A DNA stretch of 64,000 bases from Rhinopithecus roxellana (taxonomy: Eukaryota > Chordata > Mammalia > Primates > Cercopithecidae). Made by a program: the position numbers and the translations under genes. Positions 46,090 to 58,031 of the stretch are shown here, piece by piece (within the stretch, counting starts at the first letter, position 1; the number at the start of each line of letters is the position of its first letter). Where the stretch lies: positions 126,902,235 to 126,966,234 of the forward strand of contig NC_044558.1 of NCBI RefSeq assembly GCF_007565055.1, given 5' to 3'. The notes under the pieces were generated by a model that saw nothing but the letters and a program-made list of their open reading frames with translations, was not told the DNA's origin and searched no databases.

Positions 46090-46203
46090 ATCTTTGGCTA
46101 CTGTTAACCGAGTTGCCCCATGGACATTCCTTTTTAAATGTCGTCTGATTACACACACATATTCATTCCTCTTAACTATATAGTATCTTAATACTACCAG
46201 TCC

Positions 46204-46234
<31 letters not shown>

Positions 46235-46362
46235 GAGATAAAGTTTCTGTAACCCAGGCTGGAGTGCAGTGGTGCGATCTCAGTTCATGTAACCCACACC
46301 TCCCGGCCTCAAGCGATCTACCCGCCTCAGCCATTCAAGGTGCTGGGATTACAGGCATCTAC
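46204..46362 (-). mobile_element. Alu, internally deleted
   Basis: (CTTTT)n head; body to GGGATTACAGGCATCTACC; flanks ACCAGTCCTTT / ACCGATCCTTT. Confidence 0.83.
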
Positions 46363-46853
46363 CGATCCTTTTAATTTTGGCCATTCTAGTGGATGAATAG
46401 TGGCATCTCATTGTGGCTTTAATTTTTGTTTCATCATTTTGCAGTGATGTTGACCACATTTTGTGCTATGGGTATCTGAATATTCTATTTTGGGTGAAGT
46501 GCCTATTCAAGTCTTTGCCAATTGTGTTGATTGGTTGGTTTGTCTTTTAATATTGACTTAATAGAAATTCTTCAGAAAGTTTGAATATGTCTTTTGTTAG
46601 ATATATATATTGTAAATAACCTTCTCCTAGTCTTTGGTTATCCTATTCCCTGTTTCTAATGGAGTCTATTGTGTTATGGTGACAAGGGGGATCATTTCAG
46701 GTATTTTTTTTAAAGTACGTAATTTATACACATAAAATTTAACATTTTTAAGGTTACTACAGGTCAGTGATTATTTAGTATACTCACAGTTTTATAAAAT
46801 TATTACTACTGTCTGGTTACAGAAAGTATGTAGGCTTTTGAAAGAGAAGAAAG

Positions 46854-47158
46854 GGACCGGGTGCAGTGGTTCACGCCTGTAATCCAAGCACTTTGGGAGG
46901 CCAAGGCGGGCGGATCATTTGAGGTCAGGAGTTCGAGACCAGTCTGACCAACATGGTGAAACCCTGTTTTTTCTAAAAATGTAAAAATTAGCTGAATGTG
47001 GTGGCACGCACCTGTAATCTCAGGCATTTGGGAGGCTGAGGCAGGAGAATCACTTGAAACTGCGAGGCAGAGGTTGCAGTGAACTGAGGTCACGCCACGA
47101 CACTCATCTGGGTGAGAGAGTGAGACCCCACCTCAAAAAACATAAAAAAATAAAAAAT
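46854..47158 (+). mobile_element. AluS
   Basis: GACCGGGTGCAGTGGTTCAC to CACCTCAAAAAACATAAAAA. Confidence 0.9.
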
Positions 47159-47454
47159 AGCAAAAAAGGGAGCATTTTAAAAAGTGAACTATTTAGGGAA
47201 GAGCGTGTAGTTTCATATATATAAGCGATTATGGTAGCAATTTGAAAATATTTAAAAACAAATATTTCTGATTAGTGAGCTTTGACTATCTAGAAGTTAA
47301 AAATGCAATTGGTGAAGAAAGTTTCTCATGTTTGTTTTGTGGTGAGCAAGATGAAGTAAGGGTCAGAAAGAATTATAGGAAACGATTGATTGCATTGCAG
47401 ACCCTTTGACATTGAATATGTATATTATTATATTACATATTTTAACTAAATGAA

Positions 47455-47530
47455 TTCTTACAATAATTTTTTGAGTTAATTACTGTTGTTGCCCTCATTT
47501 TATAGATAAGGAACTGAGGCAAGAACAGAT
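47455..47530 (-). mobile_element. MIR fragment
   Basis: CCTCATTTTATAGATAAGGA ACTGAGGCAAGA is the MIR core reversed. Confidence 0.65.
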
Positions 47531-47534
47531 TAAA

Positions 47535-47712
47535 ATTTTTTTTTTTGAGGCATAGTTTTGTTCCGTTGCCCAGGCTAGAGTGCAGTGGTGCAATCTCAGC
47601 TCACTGCAACCTCTGGCTCCTAGGCTCAGGTGATACTCCCACCTCAATCTCCAAAGTAACTGGGACCACAGCCACATTCCACACATCTGGCTAATTTTTG
47701 TATTTTGTATAT

Positions 47713-47750
<38 letters not shown>

Positions 47751-47901
47751 GTATTTTTTTTTTTTTTTTTTTTTTTGGCAAAGACAGGGTTTCGCCATGT
47801 TGGCTAGGCTGGTCTGGTCTCGAACTCCTGGGCTTAATCAATCCACTCACCTCGGCCTGCCAAAGTGTTGGAATTACAGGTGTGAGCCATCGCGCCTAGC
47901 C
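47535..47901 (-). mobile_element. AluS with a CA repeat inside
   Basis: Right arm 47535-47700, (CA)n and a T-run 47705-47776, left arm 47777-47901; one element enlarged in its middle. Confidence 0.87.
47717..47744. repeat. (CA)n microsatellite
   Basis: About 13 CA units inside an Alu. Confidence 0.95.
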
Positions 47902-48276
47902 ATATTAAATATTGTTTGTGGTCATGGTCAGTGGCAGATTCTGAATTTCAGAGGCAGAAAGAATCTGGGGTCGTTAATTATGTTACTCTGGTGTATTTGT
48001 CGAAACCAATAAATCAACATTTCTATTTGGAATTTTTCTTCCTTTGATCACCTCATTATCTGTAAAACTGGTGCTTTCTGATTTGTGTTCTGATAGCCCC
48101 TTGTTGATCTTCATAGGACTTCTGGGAATATGAATACGATGATCTTAGTACTAACAAAGACAGTCTTAGGATTGCTTCATCCAAATAAATTTGTTTGGAA
48201 AAAGAAAAAACCAATTCGGTAATTCTATGTTTCGAATTTTAGAAAAGCTGCTTGGCCACTAACATTTTTTGTTGTT

Positions 48277-48280
<4 letters not shown>

Positions 48281-48312
<32 letters not shown>

Positions 48313-48598
48313 AGACGGAGTCTCGCTCTGTCGCCCAGGCTGGAGTACAGTAGCCGGATCTCAGCTCACTGCAAGCTCCGCCTCCTGGGTTTACGCCATT
48401 CTCCTGCCTCAGCCTCCCGAGTAGCTGGGACTACAGGCGCCCGCCACCTCGCCCGGCTAGTTTTTTTTTTGTATTTTTTAGTAGAGACGGGGTTTCACAG
48501 TGTTAGCCAGGATGGTCTCGATCTCCTGACCTCGTGATCCGCCCATCTCGGCCTCCCAAAGTGCTGGGATTACAGGCTTGAGCCACCGCGCCCGGCCT
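48281..48598 (-). mobile_element. AluYR-like
   Basis: About 31-T run, GAGACGGAGTCTCGC to CGCGCCCGGCC; GTTGTTGTT either side. Confidence 0.93.
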
Positions 48599-48607
48599 GT
48601 TGTTGTT

Positions 48608-48885
48608 GTTTGAGACGGACTCTTGCTCTGTCGCCCAGAGCAATGGTGTGATCTCGACTCAACACAACCTCCGCCTCCCAGGTTCAAACTATTCTCCTGC
48701 TTCAGCCTCAAGGTTGCTGGGATTACAGTCACCTGCCACCATGCCCAGCTAATTTTTGTGTTTTTAGTTGAGACATGGTTTCACCACGTTGGCCAGGCTA
48801 GTCTCAAACTCCTAACCTCAGGTGATCCACCTGCCTTGGCCTCTCAAAGTGCTGGGATTACAGGTGTGAGCCACCATGCCCGGCC
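48608..48885 (-). mobile_element. AluS
   Basis: GAGACGGACTCTTGCTCTGT to CCATGCCCGGCC; contiguous with the previous Alu. Confidence 0.9.
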
Positions 48886-48944
48886 AACGTGCATTAGTAT
48901 ATAGGGTATTTCAGTGGAAGATCACATTTAAAACAGTCAATGTT

Positions 48945-49303
48945 TGTATTAGTCCATTTTTACACTGCTATAAAGATACTACCTGAGACTTAGTAATTTA
49001 TAAACAAAAGAGGTTTCATTGACTCAGTTCTGCATGACTGGGGAGACCTCAGGAAAATTACAATCATGGTGGAAGGTGAAGGGGAAGCAGTACCTCTTCT
49101 TCACAAGGTGATGGCAGAGAGTGCAGGGGAACCTGCCATTTTTTAAAACCGTCAGATCTCGTGAGAACTCTCACACTATGACAAGAATAGCATCGGGGAA
49201 ACCACCCACCATGATCCAGTCACCTGGGAGGTTTCCCACTCAACACATGAGGATTATAATTCAAGATGAGATTTGGGTGGGGACACAGAGCCAGACCATA
49301 TCA
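48945..49303 (-). mobile_element. Solo LTR, MST/THE1 type (MaLR)
   Basis: Begins TGTATTAGTCCATTTT and ends GAGCCAGACCATATCA, the reverse complement of the TGATATGG...TAATACA ends of MaLR LTRs. Internal matches include CAATCATGGTGGAAGGTGAA and AGATGAGATTTGGGTGGGGA. Flanks ATGTT/GTGTT fit a 5-bp TSD with one change. No internal retroviral sequence remains, so it is a recombination-derived solo LTR. Confidence 0.9.
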
Positions 49304-49781
49304 GTGTTCAACAACCAGCTTTTCCCTCATCATTGAAATTGGTTTCTTTTTCTTCATAACACCATGTGTAGTGGCTTGAGTTCAGTGATAATTGATATAT
49401 TTATGAGTGAAAATATAAAACTTATCTGAAAACTAAAACCATACTCAGCAACATGAAATGCTCATGTAAAGAGAATGGTACTAGACTATTTGAAGCAACA
49501 GCAGATTTGTCTCTGCCTCATATTCTGTAGGATGTTGATTAGTTGATGCCTAAAATTATTTTTTCCTTTAGTGGAGAAGAGTTTGTATTTAAGTGAAATA
49601 TGTGTGATTCTATTACATTTTTCTTTAATATAAGCACTCTTTAGTTCTAAATTTTACTTCTTTTTTTTTAAATGATTTTTGATTGATAAATGACCAAAAT
49701 AAAAGATAAAACAATTTTCTGTTAGAATTCTCATTACTGATTTCATTTCCAGGGACTGAATGATTGATGATTAAAATAAAC

Positions 49782-49911
49782 TTTTTTTTTTCCTTTTCTG
49801 TGGGGGGAAGGTTAGAGATGGAGTCTCCCTTTGTTGCCTAGGCTAGTCTCAAACTCCTGGGCTCCAAGTGATTCTCCCACCTTGGCCTCCCAGAGTGTTG
49901 GGATTGTGCGT
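49782..49911 (-). mobile_element. Alu left monomer (FLAM-like)
   Basis: TTAGAGATGGAGTCTCCCTT to AGTGTTGGGATTGTGCG. Confidence 0.78.
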
Positions 49912-50325
49912 TCACTTGGACTAAAACAAACTCTTGATGATTACTCTCTGAGTTCTAGATGCTGCTAGGGCCTATTCTTCGGTGTCTGGAAGGATGCTGG
50001 GACAAAATGACTCTAAGACCCTATGGGGACCATATACAGATAATCCTGAGTGGAGTCATCGCAAAATCCCTCTGAATAGTATACTGGAGGGTTTAAGTCT
50101 GAACTGTTGTTACCTCGGCCTTAATTGTAGTCAGCCATTCTAATATTGGAAATGTAGAGTTTTTTCAACAGATTAGTTGAATAAAGCAATACTAAACTAG
50201 GAACCCAGTTGCAAAGATTTCCTTATATTAATGTACAATTATACAGTAGGAGATAGAAAATACAGGCATAATAACTTCTAAAACAGTGAAGTGAGGAAAG
50301 TGAGTATTTTATGTCTTATTCTGTG

Positions 50326-50622
50326 GTAGCACTGGGTAATAGAAATACATGTGAACCACATGTCATTTTAAATTTCCTAGTGCCACATTAAAATAAAAAA
50401 CAGGTGAAAATAATTATCTTTGGTTTTACCTAATATATTATTATTTCAGCATTATCAATTTACAAAATCAGTAAATTGTACTTTTTGATGCTAAATCTTA
50501 CAGATATGATGTGTATTTGAGACTTGTAACATTTCTCAATTCAGACTAGCCACGTTTCAAATGCTTGGAAGTTATGCATGTATCTAATGGATATATGTAT
50601 TGGATGGTACAAAACTAACCCA
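50326..50622 (+). mobile_element. hAT-Charlie-type DNA transposon fragment
   Basis: Phrases such as TTCCTAGTGCCACATTAAAA, GACTAGCCACGTTTCAAATG and TATTGGATGGTACA match a common non-autonomous hAT group (MER1/MER3 type). The exact family is uncertain. Confidence 0.55.
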
Positions 50623-50696
50623 TCAGGGTAAATAAACACTCTCAATTCAAGTATCAAGCAATTTTGAGTATCAGGTTTTATATATTTATTTTTTAC

Positions 50697-51096
50697 CTTT
50701 TTTTTTTTTTAAACTGTGACTGAGTCTCACTCTGTTGCCCAGGCTGGATGGAGTGCAGTGGCACGATCTTGGCTCAGTACTCTGCGTCCCAGGCTGAAGT
50801 GATTCTTGTGCCTCAGCTTCCTGAGTATCTGGGTTACAGGCTTGCATCACCATGCCCATCCCAGCTAATTATTATTATTATTTTTTTTGAGACAGAGTCT
50901 CACTCTTTTACCCAGGCTGGAGTGCAGTGGCATGATCTCTGCTCACTGCAACCTCCCCGGGTAATTTTTGTATTTTTATTAGAGATGGGATTTCACCATG
51001 TTGACTAGGCTGGTCTTGAACTCCTGGCCTCAAGTGATCCACCCACCTCAACCTCCCAAAGTATTGGGATTACAGGCATGAGCCACTGTGCTCGGC
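50697..51096 (-). mobile_element. Two nested or fused Alus
   Basis: First part 50697-50868; a second starts at GAGACAGAGTCTCACTCTTT (50888) and ends CACTGTGCTCGGC; the second lacks part of its middle. Confidence 0.84.
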
Positions 51097-51099
51097 TCA

Positions 51100-51311
51100 G
51101 GTTTTAAATTAAAAGTTAAATTGGTCATTACAGAAATGCAGTTGAAAACCACAAGATACCACTTCACATTCACTAGGATGATTTTAATAAAAAAAATGAA
51201 AATAGTGTTGGTGAGAATGTGGAGCTGGTGATTATACAACATTGTGAATACACTAAATTCCACTGAATTGTACACTTTCAAATGGTTAATTTTATGTAAT
51301 ATGAATTTCAC
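51100..51311 (+). mobile_element. L1M 3'-end fragment, sense
   Basis: Contains AAGATACCACTTCACATTCA, TTGGTGAGAATGTGGAG and the 3'-UTR motif CCACTGAATTGTACACTTTC. A block is missing between the two. Confidence 0.75.
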
Positions 51312-52985
51312 TTGGATGACTAATATTAATTTAAATGAAATAAAGTTAAAAATTCATTTACTCAGTAACAATAACAATATTTAAAGTGTTGAGTAGCAGA
51401 TATTTGGCTAGTGGTTCGTAGGGTTGCAGTGACCTTGGCAGTGGACCATGTAGTTCTGTGGCAACGTGGTACTCCACAGAAGAGATGACGACTCTAAAAA
51501 GCGTTATTATTTCTTGGTACTCAAAATATGTGTGGTAAAATTTTAAATTTTATATAAAGAAATCATTAAATGCTGACTTCTCATGGTCAGAATCCGTAGG
51601 TGAAAATTCTTGTTGCAGCCTATTTGAGGACCATGCCATTCATCGGGTTGTTGTATGAATTAAATACTAATTTCAGAGCAATGAATATGGCTAATTGCCT
51701 CTATTCAGGGTTTCCCATAGCCCTGTGCTTTAATTAGGCCTTACTGTACTCCTTTGAAGTTACTGCTTTATATGTATGTTTTGCTGAACATATAGAAGCT
51801 CCTTTAGTGTAGTAACTATATCTTACTCATCCTTATACTTCTAGCATATTGTGTAATACTGGACGTAGATAAGTATTTGAACTGAAGTCTTGAATCATTT
51901 CTACCTCTTTTTTAACTTAGTATGCACCATAGAGTAAGTAAACATTTTTCATAGAGATGCTGAGGGCCGTAAGGAGCCCCCAGAATATATTTTGTATGTC
52001 AAAATAAAGAGTAATTATTAATGGATACCATATAAGAAGAATGTGTGATTTTTTTTTTTTTTAATCAGCATCAGTAAACATATAGCTGTTTAGTTCTGCT
52101 AATATACTTAGTAATATCTATGATTTGCAAGATGCTTCTGGAAATATAAATATTCATAAATATATATCTCTGTGTTCAAAATGGAAAGTGAGTTGGGATA
52201 AGTATATAGATACACAGTTAAGTGTGAGGACAGCCTCAAGGGAGAATTAGCTCTTGTCCATTTGGGGCAGATTTAGAGAGACTTTATGAGGAAAGTTAGG
52301 ATTTTTACAAAAAAAGGGCTGTATTGTGATTTTAGCAGCTTACAATTGGTAGAGGTACCTCGATTGAAGGAAAGAGCCTGAGGCATCTGATTTTTTAAAT
52401 GCTGTTATCTAGATGAATTCTTATAAGATAAACCGCCTGGGGATAACATGATGAATATATTTGTCTTTTAACATGACAAATTTGTATGCTTAGAGTTTGG
52501 TAAGTCAGAAACTAAGTAAATTGGTTAAATGACTAATAGAAAAGTCATTATCCATCCATCTGTGGACATTTCTGTTTTGTTTTGCTTTAATTACCATGAT
52601 TCATTTGTTAGAAGACTTGCAAATTTTTTTCCCCCAAGATATAATTAGAAATCACACACTTACACCGTAGTTAATTTGTATATATTAATTCTGGTGCTAC
52701 CTGAACATTTTGCATTCTTTGTCAAAATAGCACATCTGTAAGGTGACTCGGGTAGTTAACCTTTTGATTTCTTAATATTGCAAGTACAGAAGGCTAAAGA
52801 GGAAGTATTTGAAGGATATTGTAGAGCGCTGCATATGACCAACACTGAACATGTCTTTTCTAAGAGAAAGGCTAGACCTAATTGTTTAACAAATTAATTT
52901 TATTTATTTTAAAAATATTAAATGTAGTCTGTATGTGTTTTCATCTGAAGCTTAAGAAATTTGTAAGAAAGTAATTTACAAAGAC

Positions 52986-53288
52986 AAGGCAGGTGTGGTG
53001 GAGCACACCTCCTAGCTCTGTGGGAGGCCGAGGCAAGTGGATGGTTTGAGCCCAGGAGTTCAGGACCAGCTTACCCAACATGGTGAAACCCCCTCTTTAC
53101 AAAAAATGCAACAACAACAAAATATTAGTTGAGCGTGGTGGCGTGTGCCTATAGTACTGCAACCTGGAAGGCTGAGGTGGGAGGATTGCTCGAGCCTGGG
53201 AGGTCGAGGCTACAGTGAACCGAGATCATGCCACTGCACTTCAGCCTGGGTGACAGACTGAGACCCTGTCTCAAAAAAAAGAAAAAAA
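52986..53288 (+). mobile_element. AluJ
   Basis: AAGGCAGGTGTGGTGGAGCA to CTGTCTCAAAAAAAAG. Confidence 0.86.
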
Positions 53289-53412
53289 TACATTAAAAAG
53301 TCAATATTGAACTTTTCTGTCACTTGTTTTAATAGTGTATAACACTAGGAAGTCGACTGAAGGTTTTGAAGTAACACGTATCATAAGAAAAATACTTCAG
53401 AAATCCAGGAAT

Positions 53413-53712
53413 CCAGCTTGGCATGGTGGCACACACCTGTGATCCTAGCACTTTGGGAGGCCGAGGCAGACAGATCACATGAGACCGGGAGTTCGAGACC
53501 AGCCTGGCCAACGTGGCGAAACCATATCTCTACTGAAAATACAAAAATTGGTCAGGCATGGTAGCCCACACCTGTAATCCCAGCCACTTGGGAGGCTGAG
53601 GCACAAGAATCACTTGAACCCAGGAGGCAGAGGTTGCAGTGAGCGGAGATCGCACCACTGCACCCCAGCCTAGGCAACAGCGAGACTCTGTCTCAAAAAA
53701 ATAAAAATAAAA
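53413..53712 (+). mobile_element. AluS
   Basis: GCTTGGCATGGTGGCACACA to (AAATAA) tail; TCAGGAATCCAG-like flanks. Confidence 0.89.
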
Positions 53713-54095
53713 TTCAGGAATCCAGTCATTGTCAGGATATCTAATTCTTTTTTGCAAAAACAGCTTATTGCTCATGCTATAAAAATGATTAATTCAAAAC
53801 CAGATTTTTCTGGGAAGAAGATCCCATTATTTTTGTATTGCATATAGTGGAAATAGCAGTAAACTGGGAGGTCGTGAAACTTGTTGCGTTTTCAAGCTTT
53901 GTCTAATGTATGTCATCTTACTTGGCAACTTACTTCATAAAGTGAAAAGACTACTAGTCCCTTATGCTTCCTTTCTGGAATTAGCTCTATTATACTACTT
54001 ATTTACTTCTGAAAATACTAGATACTCACTCATTTAGATTCTTCTCGTGCCCTACACAGTATGCCTGACATTATTTCTGTTTTATATTCTTTTAG

Positions 54096-54282
54096 TGTGT
54101 TGTTGGTGGCTGCAATGCCAGCTTTGCTTCTCAGGGAGGGCTAGCTCGTCATGTACCCACACACTTCAGTCAGCAGAACTCCTCAAAAGTTTCAAGCCAG
54201 CCAAAGGCCAAAGAAGAATCTCCTTCTAAAGCTGGAATGAACAAAAGGAGGAAATTAAAGAACAAAAGACGACGCTCATTAC
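54096..54282 (+). CDS. AEBP2: AEBP2 internal coding exon (zinc finger 3 and basic KR stretch)
   Basis: Seen: the acceptor is TATTCTTTTAG, the exon is 187 nt (phase 0 in, one base of a Pro codon out) and the donor GTAAGT is consensus. It encodes CVVGGCNASF ... LARHVPTHF, a C2H2 finger of spacing C-x4-C-x12-H-x3-H. A Ser/Gln/Lys-rich linker follows (SQQNSSKVSSQPKAKEE), then a very basic run, NKRRKLKNKRRRSL. Known: in AEBP2 this basic region acts as nuclear-localisation and DNA/nucleosome-binding sequence and supports PRC2 recruitment. The exon follows an intron of about 21.7 kb packed with a full-length antisense L1, so splicing spans a long repeat-rich gap. No stop or frameshift is present. 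Confidence 0.96.
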
Positions 54283-54651
54283 GTAAGTGTTACACTAAGA
54301 AAATCTGATGTATTTGATGGTTTTAAAAGATATCTTGGGCTTTTGTGCAAATCCACTTGGAACTTCAACTCCTCTTCTATTAAAAGTAATAAACAGGTAG
54401 GATGCCCATCTGTCAGTGTGAGTGAGAATTCAGTGGCACATGTTTATAGTAGCTAACGGAGTATGTGTGGCCTTCAAATATAAACTGTATAGAATTAGAT
54501 TTGGGGGCTACTCTGATTCTCTTCTAAAATAACATTTAAAATATGGTAACATTGGTATTTCTAGAAATATTTTAGAAAATTTGAACATGTTAAAAGTAAA
54601 TATCAAGTAAAAGTTAAGTAACCTATCTACTCCAAAGTAGTGTCTGTACCT

Positions 54652-54765
54652 GAGCTACGAGGTAGAGGCTGCAGTGAGCCTTGATCACGCCACCACACTT
54701 GAACCTGGGAGACAGAGTGAGACCCTGTCTCAAAAAACCAACAACAGAAAAACCACCACAAAGCA
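54652..54765 (+). mobile_element. Alu 3'-end fragment
   Basis: ACGAGGTAGAGGCTGCAGTG to CTGTCTCAAAAAACC. Confidence 0.82.
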
Positions 54766-54795
54766 ATGTGTGTGGATAACAAAGCGGTGTTTTGG

Positions 54796-54983
54796 TTTTT
54801 TTGTTTTTTGTTTTTTGTTTTTCTGAGATGGAGTCTCATTCTGTCATCAGGCTGGAGTGCAGTGATGTGAGACAGGGTTTCACTGTGTTGGACAGCCTGG
54901 TCTCAAACTCCTGATCTCAGGTGATTGCCTGTCTCGGCCTCCCAAAATGCTGGGATTACAGGCGTGAGCCACCACACCCAGCC
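54796..54983 (-). mobile_element. Alu, internally deleted
   Basis: GAGATGGAGTCTCATTCTGT joins at GATGTGAGACAGGGTTTCAC; ends CACACCCAGCC. Confidence 0.86.
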
Positions 54984-55202
54984 GATAGCAAAACAATTTG
55001 AATGTAATGTGTGTCATAGTACCTAGTTTGTTGTAACATATATGTACAATGTTTATGTGCTTATTTACCAAAATGTATCCTTGATGTTTAGGATAGAAAA
55101 TAATTAGATGTTAAGGCTTGTAAATGCTGGGAGCAGGAACAGACTTTGAAACCTCAGAGTGTAGCTGGTCACTGCTTCTTTGCGTCAGCTGGTTAGTTTG
55201 TG

Positions 55203-55492
55203 GCTTTTTTTTTGGATGGAGTCTCATACTGTCGCCCATGCTAGAGTGCAGTGGTGTGATCTCGGCTCTCTGCAACCTCTGCCTCCCGGGTTCAAGGAAT
55301 TCTCTGTCTCAGTCTTCAGAGCAGCTGGGATTACAGGCACCCGCCACCACGCCTGGCTAATTATTGTATTTTTAGTAGAGGCAGGGTTTCACCATATTGG
55401 CCAGGCTGGTCTTGAACCCCTGACCTTGTGATCCACCCGCTTTGACCTCCCAAAAGTGCCGGGATTACAGGTGTGAGCCACTGCCCCCGACC
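55203..55492 (-). mobile_element. AluS
   Basis: GGATGGAGTCTCATACTGTC to CACTGCCCCCGACC. Confidence 0.9.
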
Positions 55493-55824
55493 AGCTCATT
55501 AGTTTTAACTGTATATCCTCAATGAAGAACTACCAATGGGTGAATGAGTGAATGAAGCTGTTGTTGAAAGGAAGTCCACTCCAAGCATGAATTAGAAAGA
55601 AAAAATAGATTGTACTTTACCCTTTCTCTGGGGATTGATTAGTATAGACAAGACTCCAGACACTAATTCCTGACTATGAAATTTGTCTGTAAAACACTGA
55701 AATCTTTTTGTTACTATAGAGTTATAGCGGACAAATGAACAGACCAGAAAACTGTTGTTGGTTTTTTTTCCTACTTCATTAACTGAGAAAAGCAAACTTT
55801 CTTAAACTCTTAGTTTCATTCTTC

Positions 55825-56119
55825 CTTTTTTTTTTTTTTGATAGAGGATCTTACTCTTGCCCAGGCTGGAGTGCAGTAGTAAGATCATGGCTTACTGCAG
55901 CTTCAGACTCCTGGGCTTAAGCAGTTCTCCCACCTCAGCCTTCCAAGTAGCTGGGACTACAGGCCTGAGACACCATGCGTGGCTAGTTTTTATTTTTTGA
56001 AGGGATGGGGATCTCTCTGTGTTCTCCAGGCTGGTCTTGAACTCCTGGGCTCAAGTGATCTTCCCACTTCAGCCTCCCAAAGTGCTAGGATTACAGGCAT
56101 GAGCCACCACGCCTGGCCT
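55825..56119 (-). mobile_element. AluJ
   Basis: GATAGAGGATCTTACTCTTG to CCACGCCTGGCC. Confidence 0.88.
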
Positions 56120-56931
56120 TAAGTTTCTTTTTTGTTTAAGTAATCATGTTTATTTTTAATCAACGTTGGCTATTTATGGTACCATTTTCATTTTGACCTC
56201 CTTTATAAAAACAGAAATTTAACATTGTCGTTTTACTTGTGTTAATATCGAATATCTTGCAGTTGCACACAGAAAATTGCTAAATATATATTATGGTGCT
56301 CAAAAACCAGATAACTTCTCTACCAGTTTCACCTAACCTCATTATTATTTTAGTCTCAGTGTATACACAGTAATCATTTAAATTTTCTGACTTTTCACAT
56401 TATATATTTGGCAATATCTATGCAATTTGCTACTCTTTGTCTTGTAAAGAGAAGATAGATTCAGTTAAATACCCAGTTCTTGCTTAGAAACAAAGAACTA
56501 GTGCCAGCTTAAGTATATGTTTCTTTTGACGGTGGTGTTTCCCTCATACTAACTTAGCTTGTCAGGCAGGCTGCATAGGGAGAGTTGGCAGAGAGAGGTG
56601 GTGGATGAAAATACCTTTTTGTCATCTGTTTTATTGAGGAGAATGGGGTTAGTCCTGAATATATTACTTTATGAACTTTAAAAAGGATCCAAAGCCTTTT
56701 CACTGTGGGGAGCCATTGTTAAGACAGTGCTGTGATTTGAATTAGCATGGTTGCAGCTGCTGCAGTTCACTCTTTCTTTAAAAGTTTACGTATCTATAGC
56801 AGTTAACTTTACCTAGTATCTTCCTCATGTAATTCAAGAAGATAGTTTTTACATAACTATGAAAAATATACCTTTTAAATAGCAGCACTGAAGCAAATGT
56901 AATTTTCTGTTTGATAAAAATTGTTTTTTAA

Positions 56932-57224
56932 CCTTTTTTTTTTTCTTTAGACAGAGTCTCACTCTGTCACCCAGGCTGGAATACAGTGGTGTAGTCATGA
57001 CTCACTGCAGCCTCGACCTCCTGGGCTCAGGTGATCCTCCCACCTCAGCCTCCCAGGTAGCTTGGGCTACAGGCACACACCACCACACCCAACTAATTTT
57101 GGTATTTCATTTTTGGTAGAAATGGGGTTTTGTCTTGTTGACCAGAGCTCTTGAGCTCACATGGTCCACCCGTCTCAGCTTCCCAAAGTGCTGGGATTAC
57201 AGGTGTGAGTCACTGTACCCAGCC
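56932..57224 (-). mobile_element. AluJ/S
   Basis: TAGACAGAGTCTCACTCTGT to CACTGTACCCAGCC. Confidence 0.88.
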
Positions 57225-57237
57225 TGATAAAATTTAA

Positions 57238-57275
57238 ATATGTATGTATGTATATATATAATATATATATTTTTA
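57238..57275. repeat. (TATG)n/(TA)n run
   Basis: TATGTATGTATGTATATATA and following TA-rich sequence. Confidence 0.9.
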
Positions 57276-57610
57276 ATTTTTATGTTTAATTTTTCATTAT
57301 TTTAAAACATCTTTAAAAAGTATTTTTAATGCTTTTCAAAATATACTTTAAAATGGAAAGAATAGTATAATAAATACTTGCATTTCTCTTCACTTAGAGA
57401 TTTACCAATATGGTACATTTGTTTTATCTTCCTACCTATATACTTTTTTGGTCATGGACCCAAAATTCTTAAGATGCATCTCCTAAGCATAAAGATATTT
57501 TTCTACATAACCACATCATCATCATTACACCTAAGGAGAAGATAAATCATACAATATATGTAATTTTGAACCATGGGAAAATAGAGTTTCTATTTTTGTG
57601 GTTTCCGAAG

Positions 57611-57690
57611 TTTTTTTTTGAGGCAGAGTCTCATACTTACTGCCCAGGCTGGAGTGCAGCGGTGTGATCTTGACTCACAGCAACCTGTAA
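57611..57690 (-). mobile_element. Alu 3'-end fragment
   Basis: T-run, GAGGCAGAGTCTCATACTTA to CTCACAGCAACCTG. Confidence 0.82.
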
Positions 57691-57721
57691 TGTTAGGTTG
57701 TCAGTTTGTGATCTTTCAACT

Positions 57722-58031
57722 TTTTTGTTTTGTTTTTGTTGTTGTTTTTTTGAGACAGGGTCTCACTTTATTGCCCAGGCTGGAGTGCAGTGGTACAATC
57801 TTAGTTCACTGCAACCAGTGCCTCCCAGGTGCAATCAATTCTCGTGTGTCAGCCTCCTCAGTAGCTGGGACTACAGGCACACACTACCATGCCCAGCTAA
57901 TTTTTGTATTTTTAGTAGAGATGGGGTTTTACCGTGTTGGCCACCAAGTCTCAAACTCCTGGCATCAAGTGATCTGCCTGCCTCGGCCTCCCCAAATGCT
58001 GAGATTACAGGCGTGAGCCACTGTGTACAGC
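57722..58031 (-). mobile_element. AluS
   Basis: GAGACAGGGTCTCACTTTAT to CACTGTGTACAGC. Confidence 0.9.

Larger units (their letters stand above)
45440..46690 (-). mobile_element. Old L1M fragment, antisense, split by two Alus
   Basis: Pieces 45560-45803 (CTGTAGTATTCCACTATACA, GCATTTGGATTGTTTCCAAT), 46090-46203 and 46363-46690 (CTCATTGTGGCTTTAATTTT, CCTTCTCCTAGTCTTTGGTT) follow L1 3' order. Highly diverged. Confidence 0.72.
32356..54095 (+). other. AEBP2: AEBP2 intron between finger-2 and finger-3 exons
   Basis: This 21.7-kb intron is bounded by GTAAGG and TTTTAG and dominated by an antisense L1 and its nested Alus. Unlabelled stretches without recognised features are 33012-33250, 33582-34399, 47159-47454, 47902-48280, 49304-49781, 49912-50325 and 51312-52985 (weak L2-like sequence near 51780-51890), and 53713-54095. 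No exon or RNA gene was found in them. Confidence 0.9.
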
